In this document: positions 34,503 to 47,774 of the stretch, in pieces
Position numbering within the stretch: the stretch's first letter is position 1
Layout: each line of letters begins with the position of its first letter
Origin: Heterobasidion occidentale
Lineage: Eukaryota; Basidiomycota; Agaricomycetes; Russulales; Bondarzewiaceae
Reading direction: 5' to 3'
Length of the DNA: 64,000 nucleotides
NCBI GenBank assembly: GCA_039111635.1
Contig: JBCAQO010000002.1
Coordinates: 744,001-808,000 of the forward strand
Translations under genes and position numbers: made by a program
Notes under the pieces: generated by a model
The model's input: the letters and a program-made list of their open reading frames with translations, nothing else
What the model was told of the DNA's origin: nothing
The model's database searches: none

Positions 34503-36123
34503 ATGTCCGCCGTCCTAGCCTACACGAACGTGCTCCAGCCCGAGGCGGAGAGGGAGAGCAAGGTCGACATCGACATCGCCGCCGAGGTCGAGGTCCGCGC
34601 AGAGGTCGACGTCGTCGTCCCGGAGGGCTCGCAGGCAGAGTCGGGCACGTACGCGTTCGTGTCGTTGACCGCGGCCGAGGCGGACGCGCGGCTTGCCGCG
34701 CTCGCCCACCCGACGCGCACCACCTTCGACGCCGCGAGCGGCCGCGCTGCCGACGCCGTCTCCTTCCAGCCGTGCCAGAGCTACAGCTCCCAGGACCGGC
34801 ACGTCGTCAAGGAGCTCGACATCCGCGGCCAAAAGTGGACCTTCACCGGCGTGTTCGACGGTGCGTGTTAACCCTCTTGTCCCGCGCTCAGACGCCCTAC
34901 CCCGACAACGCTCACGCCGCCCGCCGCCCGCCGCCCGCAGGCCACCTCGGCGACGCCACCGTCCAGCAACAGCGCACCACCTCCCCATCATCGTCTCCGA
35001 GTTCCTTCACAAGGTCGTCACGGGGCCCTCCGCGCCGCCGCCCGCGCCCGGCGTCGTCTCCGACATCCTCGCGCGCGCGATCACCTCCTTCGACGACGCC
35101 ATCGCCGGCGACGTCCTCGCGCTCTTCCCCGGCGGCCTCGCGGCCCTCCCCGCGCGCTCCAGCGCCGAGATCCGCACCGTCCTCAACGACTACTACGACG
35201 GCGGACAGAACTACCACAAGGCGCGCCTCTGCATGTACGGCACCACCGCGCTCGTCGCGCTCGTCGACCCCGCGCACGAGCACCTCTGGGTCGCGAACCT
35301 CGGCGACTCGGACGCCGGTGAGTCTCCCGTCCCCCGCGCCCCCTGCGTCGCATCGAACTCGGCGCGCTGACGTGCGCGCGCAGTCCTGGTCTCGCAGACC
35401 GCCGCGGGCGCATGGGAGTGCGAGCTCCTGAATAATATCCACAACGGCGACAGCGACGCTGAGGTCGAGCGCGTCCAGCGCGAGCACCCTGGCGAGGCCG
35501 AATGCGTGCTCGACGGCCGCGTCCTCGGCGCCATCGCGCCCTTCCGCTGTGCGTCCCCTCCCCTCCCTCCCTCACCCGTCCTGCACTGACCTTATCGCGT
35601 TCCTCGGACGTCCGTCGCGCAAACAGGCATCGGCGACGCCCCGTTCAAGCAGCCCGCCCTCTTCACCCGCCGCATCCTCTACAACCTCTACCCCGGCATC
35701 CCCGACTCGAGCCCCTGGGACGCCTTCCTCGACCGCAACCTCACCCCGCCCTACATCTCCGCTCGCCCCGAGATCACGCACCGCTCGCTCCGCGCGTACG
35801 CCCCCGGGAACGGCGCGGGTAAGGGCCGGCCGTATCTCGTCCTCGCGACCGACGGCCTCGCGGAGCTCTACGACGGCTTCGCGCGCGCGGAGATGGCGCA
35901 GGACTGGGCGCGCGTCGTCGGCGCCGCCGTCGCCGCGTCGCGCTCGCCATCCCAATCCCAATCGCAAACGCACCCGGCACAAGCGGCGCCGGAGGAGAAC
36001 GTCGCGCTCGCGCTCTTGCGGCACGCGCTCGGGGACGACCTCGTGACCGTTTCGCAGCTGCTGACGCTCGACATGGATAGGCCGTGGATGGACGACACGA
36101 CGATCGTCGTGCAGGCCTTGTGA
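34503..36123 (+). CDS. PP2C-type protein phosphatase (PDP-like), one frame shift in exon 2
   Basis: A metal-dependent Ser/Thr phosphatase. Exons 34503-34860, 34941-35317, 35384-35548 and 35627-36123 carry SYSSQDRHVVKEL, WTFTGVFDGHLGDATV (metal-binding Asp-Gly), LCMYGTTALVALVD, LWVANLGDSDAVLVSQ, VLGAIAPFRCIGDAPFKQP, LVLATDGLAELYDG and MDDTTIVVQAL. The IGDAPFK and long-insert layout recalls the pyruvate dehydrogenase phosphatase branch, although no mitochondrial leader is obvious. In exon 2 the frame changes near 34967-34975: after GHLGDATVQ the family sequence AHHLPIIVSEFLHKVV appears one base out. One missing base would explain it, and no intron fits. Low-complexity Ser/Gln sequence lies near the C-terminus. 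Confidence 0.82.
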
Positions 36124-36280
36124 GTGAGTGACACCGCCTTTTCTTCTTCCTCGCGCGCCTCTCTCTCGCGCCCCCCTGGTTCTTGACGACTCTTCGATTC
36201 GAAGATACTCAACCAGCTCGTTATATATACCATAGTATCTATACATACACCCCGCCTCGATCGTATTTTCTCCTCACTTA

Positions 36281-36305
36281 GTAGTAGCAGCAGCAGCAGC
36301 AGCAG
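36281..36305. repeat. (CAG)n trinucleotide repeat
   Basis: GTAGTAG followed by six to seven CAG units. Confidence 0.85.
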
Positions 36306-36339
36306 TATTAACGTAGCCTAGCTCCCATCTCTCCATCTC

Positions 36340-36390
36340 TCGTCTCCATCTCTCGTCTCTTCTCGTCTCTTCTCGTCTCTTCTCGCCTCT
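36340..36390. repeat. (TCTCGTCTCT)n tandem repeat
   Basis: About four imperfect copies of a 10-base CT-rich unit. Confidence 0.75.
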
Positions 36391-37549
36391 CCATCCCTCG
36401 ATCCGCCCCGCACGGTACCCTACATCCAGCCCACTTCCACTTTAATAGCCCCGCCCCGTCCCGCCCCTCTGTCCGTGTACCCCGCCACATATGTCCCTAA
36501 TAATCCCCTCCCCTCCCCGCCCCGCGCTTCTCTGTGCATATGTAGCCTCCCGATCCCCGCCCGCCTCTGTCCATCTCCCTCCTGCGTGTTGTCCTGTCCT
36601 GTCCTGTCCTGTTCTGTCCTAGCTCGCCGCCCGCCCCCCTCTCCTCCTCTGCTCGCTCGCCGAGCTACTGTATACCTACGTAACCTACTACTAGTCGCAA
36701 TGCTTGCTTTGCTTTGTGCGTGGCCGTTCACGCGTTGGCGACTGGCGCGTCGCCCGGCCTGTGTGATCTGCGCCCGACTCCCACACGTACGTTTCGGGCC
36801 TCGGCCACAAGCGGCAATCGCGTCCTGTGGATGTCGCTGTCCCCGTGGGCGAGGGAGGTTCCACGCCACAAGGAACCTTCGATCCCTTGCCCGCGGTATG
36901 CCAGGATCTCCCGCTTCGTTTCTCACTTAATTATGGATGGAGGCGTTCCGTGCGGCCATCCCGGGCTTCCGATCAGTCCATGCGGTTCAAAAACGTGTAT
37001 TGTACAGGCGTGCGTAAGCACAAAAAGAAATAAATCCGGAAATACATAGTCCATACAAGTCGTACCAGTACACAGACGAGGCGGTGAAAATCCCTAGAGA
37101 AACGGAGAGCATCTGCGACGATGAAAGGCAGTCAGCATTCGCAATCGAGAAGAAACAGAGGCGACGGGGGAAGGATCAGAAATAAAAGGCAATATCGTGT
37201 TGTCTCCACAGTGTAGCAGCAGAACAGGTCTGATAATATTCATCTCGCAACGGGCGGACGGGGATGAACCAAAGCAGAAAGCAACACTCACGATCATAAA
37301 GCGATAGCGACGATGAGATGCGACAGATGTGGCTATAATAAACACAAGCATCAGCGACGGTTCGGACACATCGGCGAGTGCAAGAGGAAGGTCAGAAAAA
37401 AAGGCAATATTCGGGTTGTCCGCACGTCTCGACGAGATCGGTACAGGTCTGAGAATAAATCATCACAGAAAAAGACGAAGGAGAATGCCAGCGAACGCGA
37501 CACCACACTCACCCATCAAGGCCTGGATCCAAGAAACACGTGCGGGCGT

Positions 37550-38340
37550 CTACGCCACCACCCAAGGGACAGGCGGCATCGACGTCGGCGTCGGCTTCCA
37601 CCGCATCCTCGACGGGTTGTCGTCCCCATACTCCCAGTCGTCCTCGCCCTCGGGCCCCGCGAGCGCCTCGCCGTCGCAGTCCTCGACGTACACGCCGATC
37701 CCCGCACCGTCCTCCGGGTGCACCAGCACCTCGATGTTCGACCCGTGCTGCGCGCGCTCGGCGAGCTGCAGCTTGCGCAGCGCGGCGATGAGGTCATCCG
37801 CGAGCGGCACCGAGTTCGGCGGGTCCTCCTTGATCGGCTCCCAGCCCTCTGGCGGGGAGCCTGGAGGCGAGATGAGGAAGTTCTTCTCGATGGCAGGGGG
37901 GCGGAGGTATTTGGGATCGGGGCCCTCCGCCGGGGCCTCGACGATGTGCGTGCGGTCGCCGCGGTACACGCGGATGACGAATTCTGCTCTACGGAGGAGA
38001 TATCGGTTAAGCGTATGAAAATATTTGTGGAGGAAAGAAAGCGCGCTCACGTCTCCGAAGTGGCCTCGATGGTCAGGCCATCGCAGTGCGCTTTCGCCAT
38101 CTCAGCGTCCGCGTCGTCCTTGAAGACCAAGATGACCCTCGCGAACGCACGCAGAGGCGCCCACGCGTAGATCTCGCCATACGACGCAAAGTGGTCGCGC
38201 AACGCCTCTAGGACAAGCGGATGGAAGAACGGAGGCGGGAGCGAGGTCACGACGAGGGTATTGGTCGTCTGTGGCGACGTCGAGGACGGGGACGCCTGTG
38301 ATGAGGAAGATGCGGGTATAGCGACAGCGAGTTCCGGCAT
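37550..38340 (-). CDS. RCN1: Calcipressin, regulator of calcineurin
   Basis: Calcipressins bind and tune the calcium-dependent phosphatase calcineurin. Two exons (38051-38340, 37550-37988) join in frame. An RNA-recognition-like fold covers TNTLVVTSLPPPFFHPLVLE, HFASYGEIYAWAPLRAF and RVILVFKDDADAEMAKAHCD. The second exon has FVIRVYRGDRTHI and the family signature FLISPPGSPPEGWEP, the phosphorylated calcineurin-contact motif. A downstream acidic region (EDCDGEALAGPEGEDDWEYG) leads to RMRWKPTPTSMPPVPW. The length of about 242 residues fits fungal members. The last few residues would differ if a further intron after PPVPW were used. Confidence 0.9.
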
Positions 38341-38684
38341 TGTCGACGGAAACGACAAAGGGAGAACCACGAATGGAAAACGGTGAAGGCTGGTGGAGGG
38401 TGGAGATGGTGGACGGGAGCAAGAACGCTCGCGGTATTTTTAAAGTTTATTTCTGGACTTAGGTAAGCTTAGAGCAGCCAATCAGCGCACTGTGGTGTGC
38501 GACTTTACTGCGAGATGCTATGAAGCACAGTCCTCGACACGCACATAACAGTACACACCCACTGGGTGGCATAGCTTGCATCAGGACAGGACAGCTGAGC
38601 TGGCTGGAGTGTTTCACGGATGTGCTACTCACTTCTTTTGTAAAATATGCCTTGCCTTGGGCCAAGAGAAGCCCTAGGAGTCTG
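38341..38684. other. Calcipressin promoter region
   Basis: Upstream of the calcipressin ATG up to the left end of a transposon-like element. No gene seen. Confidence 0.45.
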
Positions 38685-39498
38685 CAGGCCCCACGAAGCT
38701 CCTATGTAGGTTTCCCGGAAAATTAGCATTTTTGAGACCGGATTTTGGCCAAATCCTTCCCAGGATTTAGCATATTTCTGGGCCGATTTGCGCTATCTTT
38801 CCCGGTAGTTAGCATTTTTGAGGGCCATTTGAGTCCGGTCAGGGGCACTTCCACGGCATTACCGATTCAAAATTTTCAGATAACCCGAGTAGAATACAGA
38901 TTGCTCCCTTCCTGATACACACTGCGGGCAAAGTTCGATGTGTTCAGCATGGAATCAACCGATAAAGGGTGATTACATGGCCAACCTACCCAAAAAAGGG
39001 AATTTGGCCATGTAATCACCATGTAATCACCATGTTCCACTACTTTCGAGCTGAACACACGGTACTTTGCCCGCTGTGATAACTATGCTTCTCTGCTTCT
39101 TTATAAGTCTGCATAATGAAGCTTATCGATTTCTCCTCGCTGACACCAGATCAGCATGTGCGAAAAATTCGAAACATAAGGTGAAAAAGTTGATCCACGC
39201 ATTGCCAAAGCTTTTGATTCCTGGCAGCCAAATGCCAGCACGGTGGAACATGTCTTGTGTCTCTTATGTCTTGTGCTCTGATTATTTGCGAGAGTTAATC
39301 GACACCGCAGCGGCACTGTTTGCTGATTTACACAGTCTTGAACGAAGCGTGACAAGGCGTGACTTTGATTACAAATTGTGACTACCCTTCCCGGTTTTAG
39401 CATATTTCATGAGCAAAATCGGAAAAAAGTTAGCATTTTTCTAACCGATTTGAGGGTATGTTGACCGGGAAACCTACATAGGAGCTTCGTGGGGCCTG
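38685..39498. mobile_element. Non-autonomous DNA transposon (MITE-like), 814 bp
   Basis: Both ends carry the same perfect 34-base inverted repeat, beginning CAGGCCCCACGAAG and ending TTTCCCGG. The insert is flanked by the direct repeat AGTCTG (38679-38684 and 39499-39504), a likely target-site duplication. Subterminal copies of TTAGCATTTTT and TTAGCATATTTC occur in both halves. A second, inner inverted repeat is centred near 38995: GTGATTACATGGCCAA and its complement, framed by GGGCAAAGT and ACTTTGCCC. No transposase is encoded. A 104-codon frame at 39067-39381 matches nothing I know. The superfamily is not assigned. Confidence 0.85.
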
Positions 39499-39504
39499 AG
39501 TCTG

Positions 39505-40133
39505 CCTTGGTAGCTGTTGGTTGCGCACATCTCAAGTCCCTGGGTGGGCCGAAATCACTGCGTTGACTCGTTCGTTCGGTTTTCCTCGTTCTGTGGATTT
39601 CTCATAAGTTATTTCTCTATACTTCGCACTTTCCCACGGGCCGGTCGGGCTACTGCTTTGCGGCCTGTGTCGATTTTCCTCGATGTTCGTTGCTGTGTTG
39701 TTTCATTCTGCTCCGCAAGATCTTTTAACACGGCTACTCTCGTGTCATCGGTTGTCTCCCGCCCTTCAATATCGGAGGGCCACTCTTACGATTCAACACA
39801 TCTGTTTGAGCACAACAACGCACGGGTGCGAAGCAGCACTCCCCCTGACCCCCGGCGGCGCTTCCTGGCAGCAGATGTGTGAAGTCGACAGCTCAACACT
39901 TGTTAGTTGTACGATACGATGTGGGGCCTTGTGGTCGCTCTCCACCCACCGCCAGATGTGGCACGATCTCTGCTGATCCCACGGGAAAGGCCCAGATCGC
40001 GCAATTTCTGACTGCGCATGACTCGAGTATTCGACATGAGCATCCTATAAGTACACCGACATCCGTTCCCTGGAGTATTCGGTAACAGACCCCGGCTTTC
40101 CATATCAAAGTCGGTATATCCAGACCTTCGAGC
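39505..40133. other. Intergenic between the MITE and the glyoxalase-like gene
   Basis: Promoter side of the glyoxalase-like gene. No other feature seen. Confidence 0.5.
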
Positions 40134-41172
40134 ATGCCCTCCACGAAAGCACTCGACCACATCGTGCACATCACGCCCCCGGGGACGGGCGAAGCAGTGT
40201 CGGAGCACTACAGGAAGCTCGGCTTCAAGTGAGTCGGCCCCCTGCACTCCGTCCTCACCCTGATCCCTTTGGACTTCCCACGCGCTAATCTCCAACATGC
40301 TTTAGCGTCATTCCCGGCGGTGTCCACGCTGGCGGTCTCACCGCCAACGCGCTCGTGGTGCGCGATCTACGTTTTCTCACCCGCGCGATGCGCCCTGACG
40401 CCGACGCGATGCGCCTCCGCCCTCACAGATTCTCCCGGACGGGGCGTACATCGAGCTCATCTGGTTCGTGCACCCCGCGTCATACTACGAACCAGGCACG
40501 CCCGCGCGCACAGCCCGGGACACGCACCAGTGGGCGAACAAGCCCCCGGGGTGGGTCTCGTACTCCTTCCTCGGCGTCCCGCCCGCCGACGGGCCCCTCT
40601 CCGCGTTCATCAACGCGCGCGCGGGGCGCGAGCACAGCGGCGTGGCGTACGTGCCGGAGGTGGACGGCGGGCGGACGCGCGGCGACGGGGCGGTGCTGGA
40701 GTGGCGGCTGACGTCGCCGCGGGGGTGGTGGGACGCGGTCGGGGGGAGCAGGCTGCCGTTCTTCTGCCAGGACCTCACGCCGCGCAGTCTGAGGGTCCCT
40801 GTGGAGCCCGTGTCGTACCGGGAGCATGCCAACGGGAGCAGCAGCGTCGCGTATTTGCGCCTCCTCGTCCCGCCTGCGTCGTTCGAGCAGCTCTCGAAGG
40901 AGCTCGCGACCGTCGTCGGCGACCCGCCTGTCGAGGTGACGCCGACGGAGCGGTATTGGGTGCTCGAGACGGTTCCCGACGCCGGTGCTTCTGGACAGGT
41001 GTCGCATCCCCGCCTCGTAATTAGCACGCCAAAGGCGGGTGCCGAGGAGGAAGAGGAGTTCGTGAGAGTTCGCGGCGCGGGGATCTATGAGATTGGGTTC
41101 AGAGGGCCAGGAGCAGAAGAGGGCGTGAGCGGGGATGGTATCTTTGGGCGCGTCAACTTGGGTCAAGAATGA
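40134..41172 (+). CDS. Glyoxalase-like domain protein (Glyoxalase_3 type)
   Basis: Three exons (40134-40228, 40306-40357, 40429-41172) join in frame to 296 residues. The start ALDHIVHITPPGTGEAVSEH is the first beta strand and metal-side His of a vicinal-oxygen-chelate fold. NVIPGGVHAGGLTANALVIL then PDGAYIELIWF follow, matching the second metal-ligand region. WWDAVGGSRLPFFCQDLTPR and VAYLRLLVPPASFEQ mark the second half. Such proteins occur widely in fungi as small cytosolic enzymes of unknown substrate. The fold suggests metal-dependent chemistry on small molecules, but no reaction can be named. Confidence 0.82.
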
Positions 41173-41502
41173 GTCCCTCGGACCGCTAGATCCACAGCAT
41201 GAATAGGTTTTGAATCATGCTAGGAGGTCTTGTTATTATTCTTACTTCCTAAAGATCGTACGTCTGGGGAGCTGGGAGCTTCTCTAGATAAGAACAAGCA
41301 TACGATCATCGGAGCTGGCCACAACGCAGGTTGCAGATTTAGGAACGGAACAGCTGCAAGGCAAACTGAAAAATTTCGTGCCGCTCTCATTTTCCAATAC
41401 GTAGAGACGTACAAGCACAACACAGCAAGATTGAACACATACACCGTACATTTATGCCGTGGACTAGACAATACAGCGTCGAATAAGCAACAGAGCTGTC
41501 CA
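41173..41502. other. Spacer between convergent genes
   Basis: 3' flanks of the glyoxalase-like gene (plus) and histone H3 (minus). No gene seen. Confidence 0.55.
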
Positions 41503-42497
<995 letters not shown>

Positions 42498-42975
42498 TCC
42501 GATATAATCTCGAAGGTCGAGATTAAAGAAGATAGGGAACTTAGGAAAGCGGGGAACTCTGGTGGAGATGATGGGGTTCGAGGTCAAGAGCAGTTGCGGT
42601 GCTCTCTCGACGTGGCCCTCCTCTTATGAATCATCCGGGGCCGTGCATCCAGATGACTCCCGCTGTGCGGCTGGTCCAGCTTAAGCGCAGTATGTGTGGG
42701 CCTCCGATACAATAGAGAGCATCACGTGATGCTCTCTACGGCCATACAGAGTTGGTAAAGACCTGGACAATATACGAGGACGGTATCCTTAGCTTGGAAG
42801 GATATTTGGTGGTTCGGAGACGCGGGATGTGCAGCCGTCAGTTTGGCGCGCAGACGATGTGTGAGACTGTGAGGTGGGATTAAGCTCAGAAGAGGATGGA
42901 TACAACAGATATGCTCGTGCGAGGGAGTCCGAACCGATATGATATGAAAGTGCGACAGATAATATGGCCTCCAAT
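42498..42975. other. Histone H3 promoter region and COX17 3' flank
   Basis: No gene seen in this stretch between two minus-strand genes. Confidence 0.5.
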
Positions 42976-43410
42976 CTAAATCCTGAAGCCAAGCCCGCGC
43001 ATGCACGCGAGGTGCTGTTGCACCAAATCCTTGCACTTCTCGTCGGCTTCGGACGAGTCAAACTTGAGGAAGCAGTCATCACGGGCGGATTTAGTCTGTG
43101 GGCACGCGCAACATCTATAAAATAGGCATTTGGGGTGAGATGCATGTTTGAATGAATAGGTGGTCGGGAAGTGTACAGGGGCGATGGGGTAGGTACAGTC
43201 GCGTTTGGAGTTCGGAGAGGAGCGGAACTTACGATTTGAGTCCTTGAGGGTTTAAAGGATTTTGCTTCGGATCTGTGGGATCGAATGGCTTTGAAGGTGC
43301 GGTTGTGGAAGAGGTAGCCCAGAGGGAAGTGATCTGCAGAAGCCGCTATCGTGAGTATCCGCGGACCATGGAAATGAGAAAACAGCGTGCCAAGATACCT
43401 TTTCAAACAT
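42976..43410 (-). CDS. COX17: COX17, copper chaperone for cytochrome c oxidase
   Basis: COX17 carries copper in the mitochondrial intermembrane space to Sco1 and Cox11. Three exons (43399-43410, 43233-43333, 42976-43114) join in frame to 83 residues. The first coding exon is only four codons (MFEK). The N-terminal part (NPLNPQGLK) leads into the copper site CCACPQTKSARDDC. A twin CX9C helix-hairpin follows, with CK and HLACMRGLGFRI at the end, as in the family. The length of about 70-85 residues is normal. The gene is divergent from the ABC transporter. Confidence 0.93.
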
Positions 43411-44059
43411 AGCAGCAAGCAGTGTGAGTCTAGTATAGAGAATGGATTATAGGAGGGAATAGAGCAAATGGAAGGATGAGTAAAAGCAGCCCAAAGAGTT
43501 GCTGACTGAGGCTTCCGAGGTCGTCCGAGGTTATGTCCGGGAAATGAACGAGTTCGGACGATGAACCGGATGAGCTCTTAAGACAGCTTAAGACTCTCCA
43601 CAGCGTTTCACGGATTTTGATAACCAAGGGAAACGACCTTTCGGAGAGCAAAGTGCCGCAAACTCGCGCGGGGTGGAGGTTGTGAGATGACGAGCGGGAG
43701 GAACCAATTTGTTTTGCCACGTGCTTCGAGGGCCGACTCCGAGGGAACGAGCAAGCCGTTGATTATTGCTGTTGTTAGTAGACGACACAATTCAAGGTTT
43801 TGCTGTCTTTGCCCGTCATTCTCGACGTATTGGGCCCTCAGAAGGGCATGTTTCCGCACCACATGTCTCCGTTTGACTCACGGCTTTCGTAGCTATATTT
43901 GGGCAGGCGTATGAAATCGAACGACATCGGGCACGCTCCTGTATAGCAGTTGTATAACTCGGAGTTGCAGAGCTGCGCCTTCCCTGATCCTCCACTTACT
44001 TAAAGCCAGCGTCTTTCTCTTTCCCGCAGATCATCCTGGTCCTGTCGTCGACGGAACGC
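43411..44059. promoter_or_regulatory. Divergent promoter region, COX17 / ABC transporter
   Basis: About 650 bases between divergent starts. CTTACTTAAAGCCAGC near 43995 and a CT-rich run precede the transporter ATG. Small frames here are not convincing genes. Confidence 0.4.
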
Positions 44060-47000
44060 ATGTCGTTTCCTCAGCGTGTTATGACCAAAGCCGTGATAGC
44101 GTCCTCTGTTTTCGTTCTCGCGTTTGTCTTGCCTGGGAACGCACAGGTCTCATGCGAGAATTATGGTGTCCCGGCTAATGACTCCTCATGCATTTGTCCT
44201 CCAGGATTCGGCGGCCCGACGTGTTCATCGCCTGCCTGCGGCGGGGACATCTTCCAAGGCGGTCAGCGTTCACTGATCCAAGGCTCGTCGGCGACATCCT
44301 TCGGGAACCTCACTTCTTCTGGATGCTCTTGTGAATCAGGATGGACTGGCACAGGATGCAATGTGTGCCAGAGCTCGACCAGCTGCCAGAGTGCATTCGC
44401 CGCCGCTGGGGGCAACATTTCATCTACTGACTCTGGGTTCGGAGATCCAATGGGACTAAACGAAACGTTGACCTGTAACACTTCTCCCAAAGTCTGGGCG
44501 GCGGGCGAGATGAGCTGCAGCGTGATCGTACGTATCTTTGTCTGAAACATTAGACTCCGCCTCAAGGCCTCACGCGTCACACAGAACCCGACTCTTCAAG
44601 CAATATACCCTCTTTCGTCCACCTTGACCATCCTCCGCACCCTCAACGACACTCTCACGCCCCAGTCCAACGTTACCTCATTTGGCGTCTCTGGGACTAT
44701 CTACGCCCAGCTCTGGTACGCCGGCGTCGAGCAGTTCTACTGCGCTGCGAGTTCGTGTACGCAGGATGCCCCAGACGACGGGACCTCGTCCTGGCATTGC
44801 CATGACCTCGCGTGCACGTGTCGCCCGAACACAACATTTTGCGGCGCGGTCCCGCTCACGAATCTCACGTCGACGATCGACGGCCTCAGCGGGGACCTCG
44901 ACATCTCATGCGGGGCGCTCGCGAGCCAGAACAATACTGCCGCGTGCTCGTTCCAGCAGACTATCCTGAATCAACTGTTTGGGTCGCAGGGGCTGTCTCT
45001 GAGTGGCTGTGCGTTCGGCGAGTGTGTGCGGCAGGGCGTTATCGATACTGACGCGGGTGCGGGTGGGACGCAAGGTGGAAGTGGAGGGAAACAGCTGAGT
45101 GGGGGCGTTATTGCAGGACTGGCTGTTGTAGGTGTGTTGGTGGCCGTCGCATTGTTGGGGCTGCTGATCGGATGGTGGAGCCGGAGGCAGGTGAGGAGGG
45201 GTGGGGCGGGATATGTGAAAGAGAAGCGACATGGGGGTGTCGCTGTGGAATGGACCGATGTCAGCTATATTGTGCCGGGGACTGCAGGGAAAGGCTGGCT
45301 CGCTGGGCTGCGCCATAGACGGCATGGGGTAAATCGCAATGCAGAGAAAGCTGTATTGGACAGGGTGAGCGGGGTGGTCGAGCCAGGACAGATGATGGGC
45401 ATCCTCGGTCCAAGTGGTGCGTCCCATTCTTGGAGCCACTTACCTCATATGAAGGATCTATTTTATGCACTTGTAGGCGCTGGTAAAACGACCCTTGTAG
45501 AGATTCTAGCCAACAAGAACAAGTCCGGGATCACGACTGGCCTCGTTCGATTTCCTCAAGCAGAGTCTTCCTCTCTCAAACGTGACCTCCACATCGGTTT
45601 CGTACCACAACAAGACGTCCTTCCCTCGACCCTCACCGTTTTCGAATCTCTCCTCTTTGCCGCTCGACTGCGTCTTCCCGACTACATCTCTGACGCAGAG
45701 AAGAGACAGCGGGTAGAGGATGTAGTGGAGCAGCTCGGGCTGTCGCTCATTAGGAACGTCCGTATTGGTGGGCGGAGCGCGGGCGGAGGCGAAGGGAGAG
45801 GGATAAGCGGTGGTGAGATGCGGAGAGTCAGCATTGGTTTGGAGTTGATGGCCAGTCCGGACGTGCTGATCTTAGACGAGCCTACGTCCGGTGAGCGCTA
45901 TCTTCCTACAATACTCGAAAGATTCTCACTCAATTTTCTCCTCAGGACTGGATTCTGTGTCTGCGTCCAAAGTGGCCAGTGTGCTCCATGCAGTCGCGCG
46001 TGACCCAGAAAACCCAACCGCTGTCATTGCTTCAATCCATCAGCCGAGGTACGTCACCTCCAGATTTTCTACTGAAATATCTCATGTTTCCTTTATAATT
46101 TTATCGCGCGCAGTTCTCAACTTTATCAAACATTTGATAAGATATTGCTCCTCTCTCATGGACACGCTCTATATTGCGGCCCCGGGTCCTTCGCCCCCTC
46201 AGAGTATTTCTCCGCACAGGGTATCACGTATCGCGAAGGCTACAACGTTGCAGATCACCTATTGGAGATCGCCAGCGATCCGCCTGACCAAATTGTTCAA
46301 CAGGGTCGGGTCATCACAATAACGAGAATGTGAGCGGAAGCAGCGTACCAGCAAATGAGGAGGAGAAGGTAGGACAGAACAATGCATCCGGAGATGTTGA
46401 ACTTGGGGGTGCTCGCCAAGTGGTAGGTGGGCCCAAAGGATGGGTCGCGGCCCTCAAAGGACAACAGTATGCGGCAACATTTTTGACGCAGATAGAAGTC
46501 TTATCTGGAGGGAGTGGAAGAATCTGAGAAGGTACCATCTTTCCCTATCATCTTCTTGAGGAACGAGCTGACGCACGAGCTTCGTCGTTTATGGAACATA
46601 GAGACAAGACGTTGTTCTTCGCCCATGTGGGCGTTTCTTCGGTGCTAGGTGTATTTTGTGGTAGGTTTCGGCCTTCATTGGATTTTTGGTGTCAGTCTAG
46701 AGTGAGAAATCTGACTGCCTACGTTATAGGCGGTTTGTACTATAAGACAAACGAGACCATCGCGGGCTTTCAGTCTAGAGTCGGATGTCTGTTTTTCTTG
46801 GTACGAGCACGCCGCAATCCATTTTTAGATAACGTATTAATGTGCCGCTGATCATCACCTATAGGGAGCGCTGATCGCGTTTTCGTCGTTGAGCGCATTG
46901 TACAACGTAGTGGAAATTCGCCCATTGTTTCTGAGGGAGAGATCCAGCTCTTACTACAGGTGTGTATGCACGTTTTGGAATTTCTTGGATGTGCCAAACT

Positions 47001-47774
47001 TAGCACTGACTACTCTTGGTTCATAGTCCAACAGCGTGGTTGCTTTCTAGATTTGTCTTTGATGTGTTGCCACTTCGTATCATACCCACGATTATTGTAT
47101 CATCTGTGTGAGTGTACATTCAGTGTTCAGCGGGTTTCAGCGTTGCAGTCCCATACAGTTACTCATGATCCCATGTTCGCCACGGTAGCACGTATTGGAT
47201 GGCGGGACTGGCGCCTCATCCAGCCAATTTCTTCAAGTTCCTATTCATCCTCGTCCTGTATACATTAGTGATGACGCTCTTCGTAAGCTGGCTTTGCTTG
47301 TTGTCATCGACCAAATCCTCACATGATGGATTGCAGAACTTCCTTCTTGCCACCCTTTTCCGCAACGGCGGTCTAGCGATCCTCCTCAGTGCGCTCACTG
47401 CACTGTATCAGATGACGTACGCCGGCTTCTTCGTGCACCTGAACGACATCCCGCCTGTCCTGCGATGGTTGCAATGGCTCTGCCCTCTGAAGTACACGCT
47501 CGAGGCTCTGTCCGTCAACGAGGTTGGCTCTGGACTGATGATCAAAGATACGCTGCAAGGTGTGCCGGTCGATGTATCTGCAAGTCTTATCATGAATTTG
47601 GTGCGTCGTTGGCTATCGCTTGTTCGAATAAAAAAATTAACAACCTCCGATTAGTTGTTTGGATTTGGCAGTAACAATTATTACCGCGATGTTCTTGTCT
47701 TATTCGCCTTCATTGCAGGATTCGGAGTGGGCGTCATAGGAATTGTTTGGTTCAAGGTGCGAGAGACGAGATGA
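44060..47774 (+). CDS. ABCG-type half transporter, ADP1-like with EGF-like ectodomain (two frame shifts)
   Basis: An ABC half transporter of the fungal ADP1 branch. It has a signal peptide (VIASSVFVLAFVLPGNAQV), a Cys-rich EGF-like lumenal domain (CICPPGFGGPTC, CSCESGWTGTGCNVC), and a first membrane span (VIAGLAVVGVLVAVALLGLL). The nucleotide-binding domain follows: Walker A GPSGAGKTTL, signature ISGGEMRRVSIGLEL, Walker B DVLILDEPTSGLDS, switch IHQPSSQLYQ. The C-terminal membrane domain contains FCGGLYYKTNETIAGF, SALYNVVEIRPLFLRE and MTYAGFFVHLNDIP. About ten exons are needed. One base is missing near 46312-46322 (before NENVSGSS) and another near 46505-46512 (LSG to REWKNLRR); neither can be an intron. 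Substrate unknown. Its 3' part is duplicated in decayed form at 56.9-58.1 kb. Confidence 0.85.

Larger units (their letters stand above)
36124..37549. other. Intergenic between PP2C and calcipressin, with simple repeats
   Basis: The PP2C 3' UTR and 1.4 kb of spacer. A minus-strand frame at 37094-37369 has no recognisable domain. CT-rich repeats occupy the middle. Confidence 0.5.

Noticed and set aside
36475..36930. Frames on both strands in the PP2C 3' region
   Set aside because: Built on CTGTC and CT-rich repeats; no conserved content.
37094..37369. 91-codon minus-strand frame downstream of calcipressin
   Set aside because: No recognisable domain. It could be 3' UTR of calcipressin, and nothing supports translation.
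39067..39381. 104-codon frame inside the MITE
   Set aside because: It spans the inner palindrome and right arm of the element and resembles no transposase.
46300..46340. An intron to explain the first ABC transporter frame break
   Set aside because: The only possible segment, GTCGGG...ACGAG, is about 22 bases long, and the residues around it read through if one A is restored.
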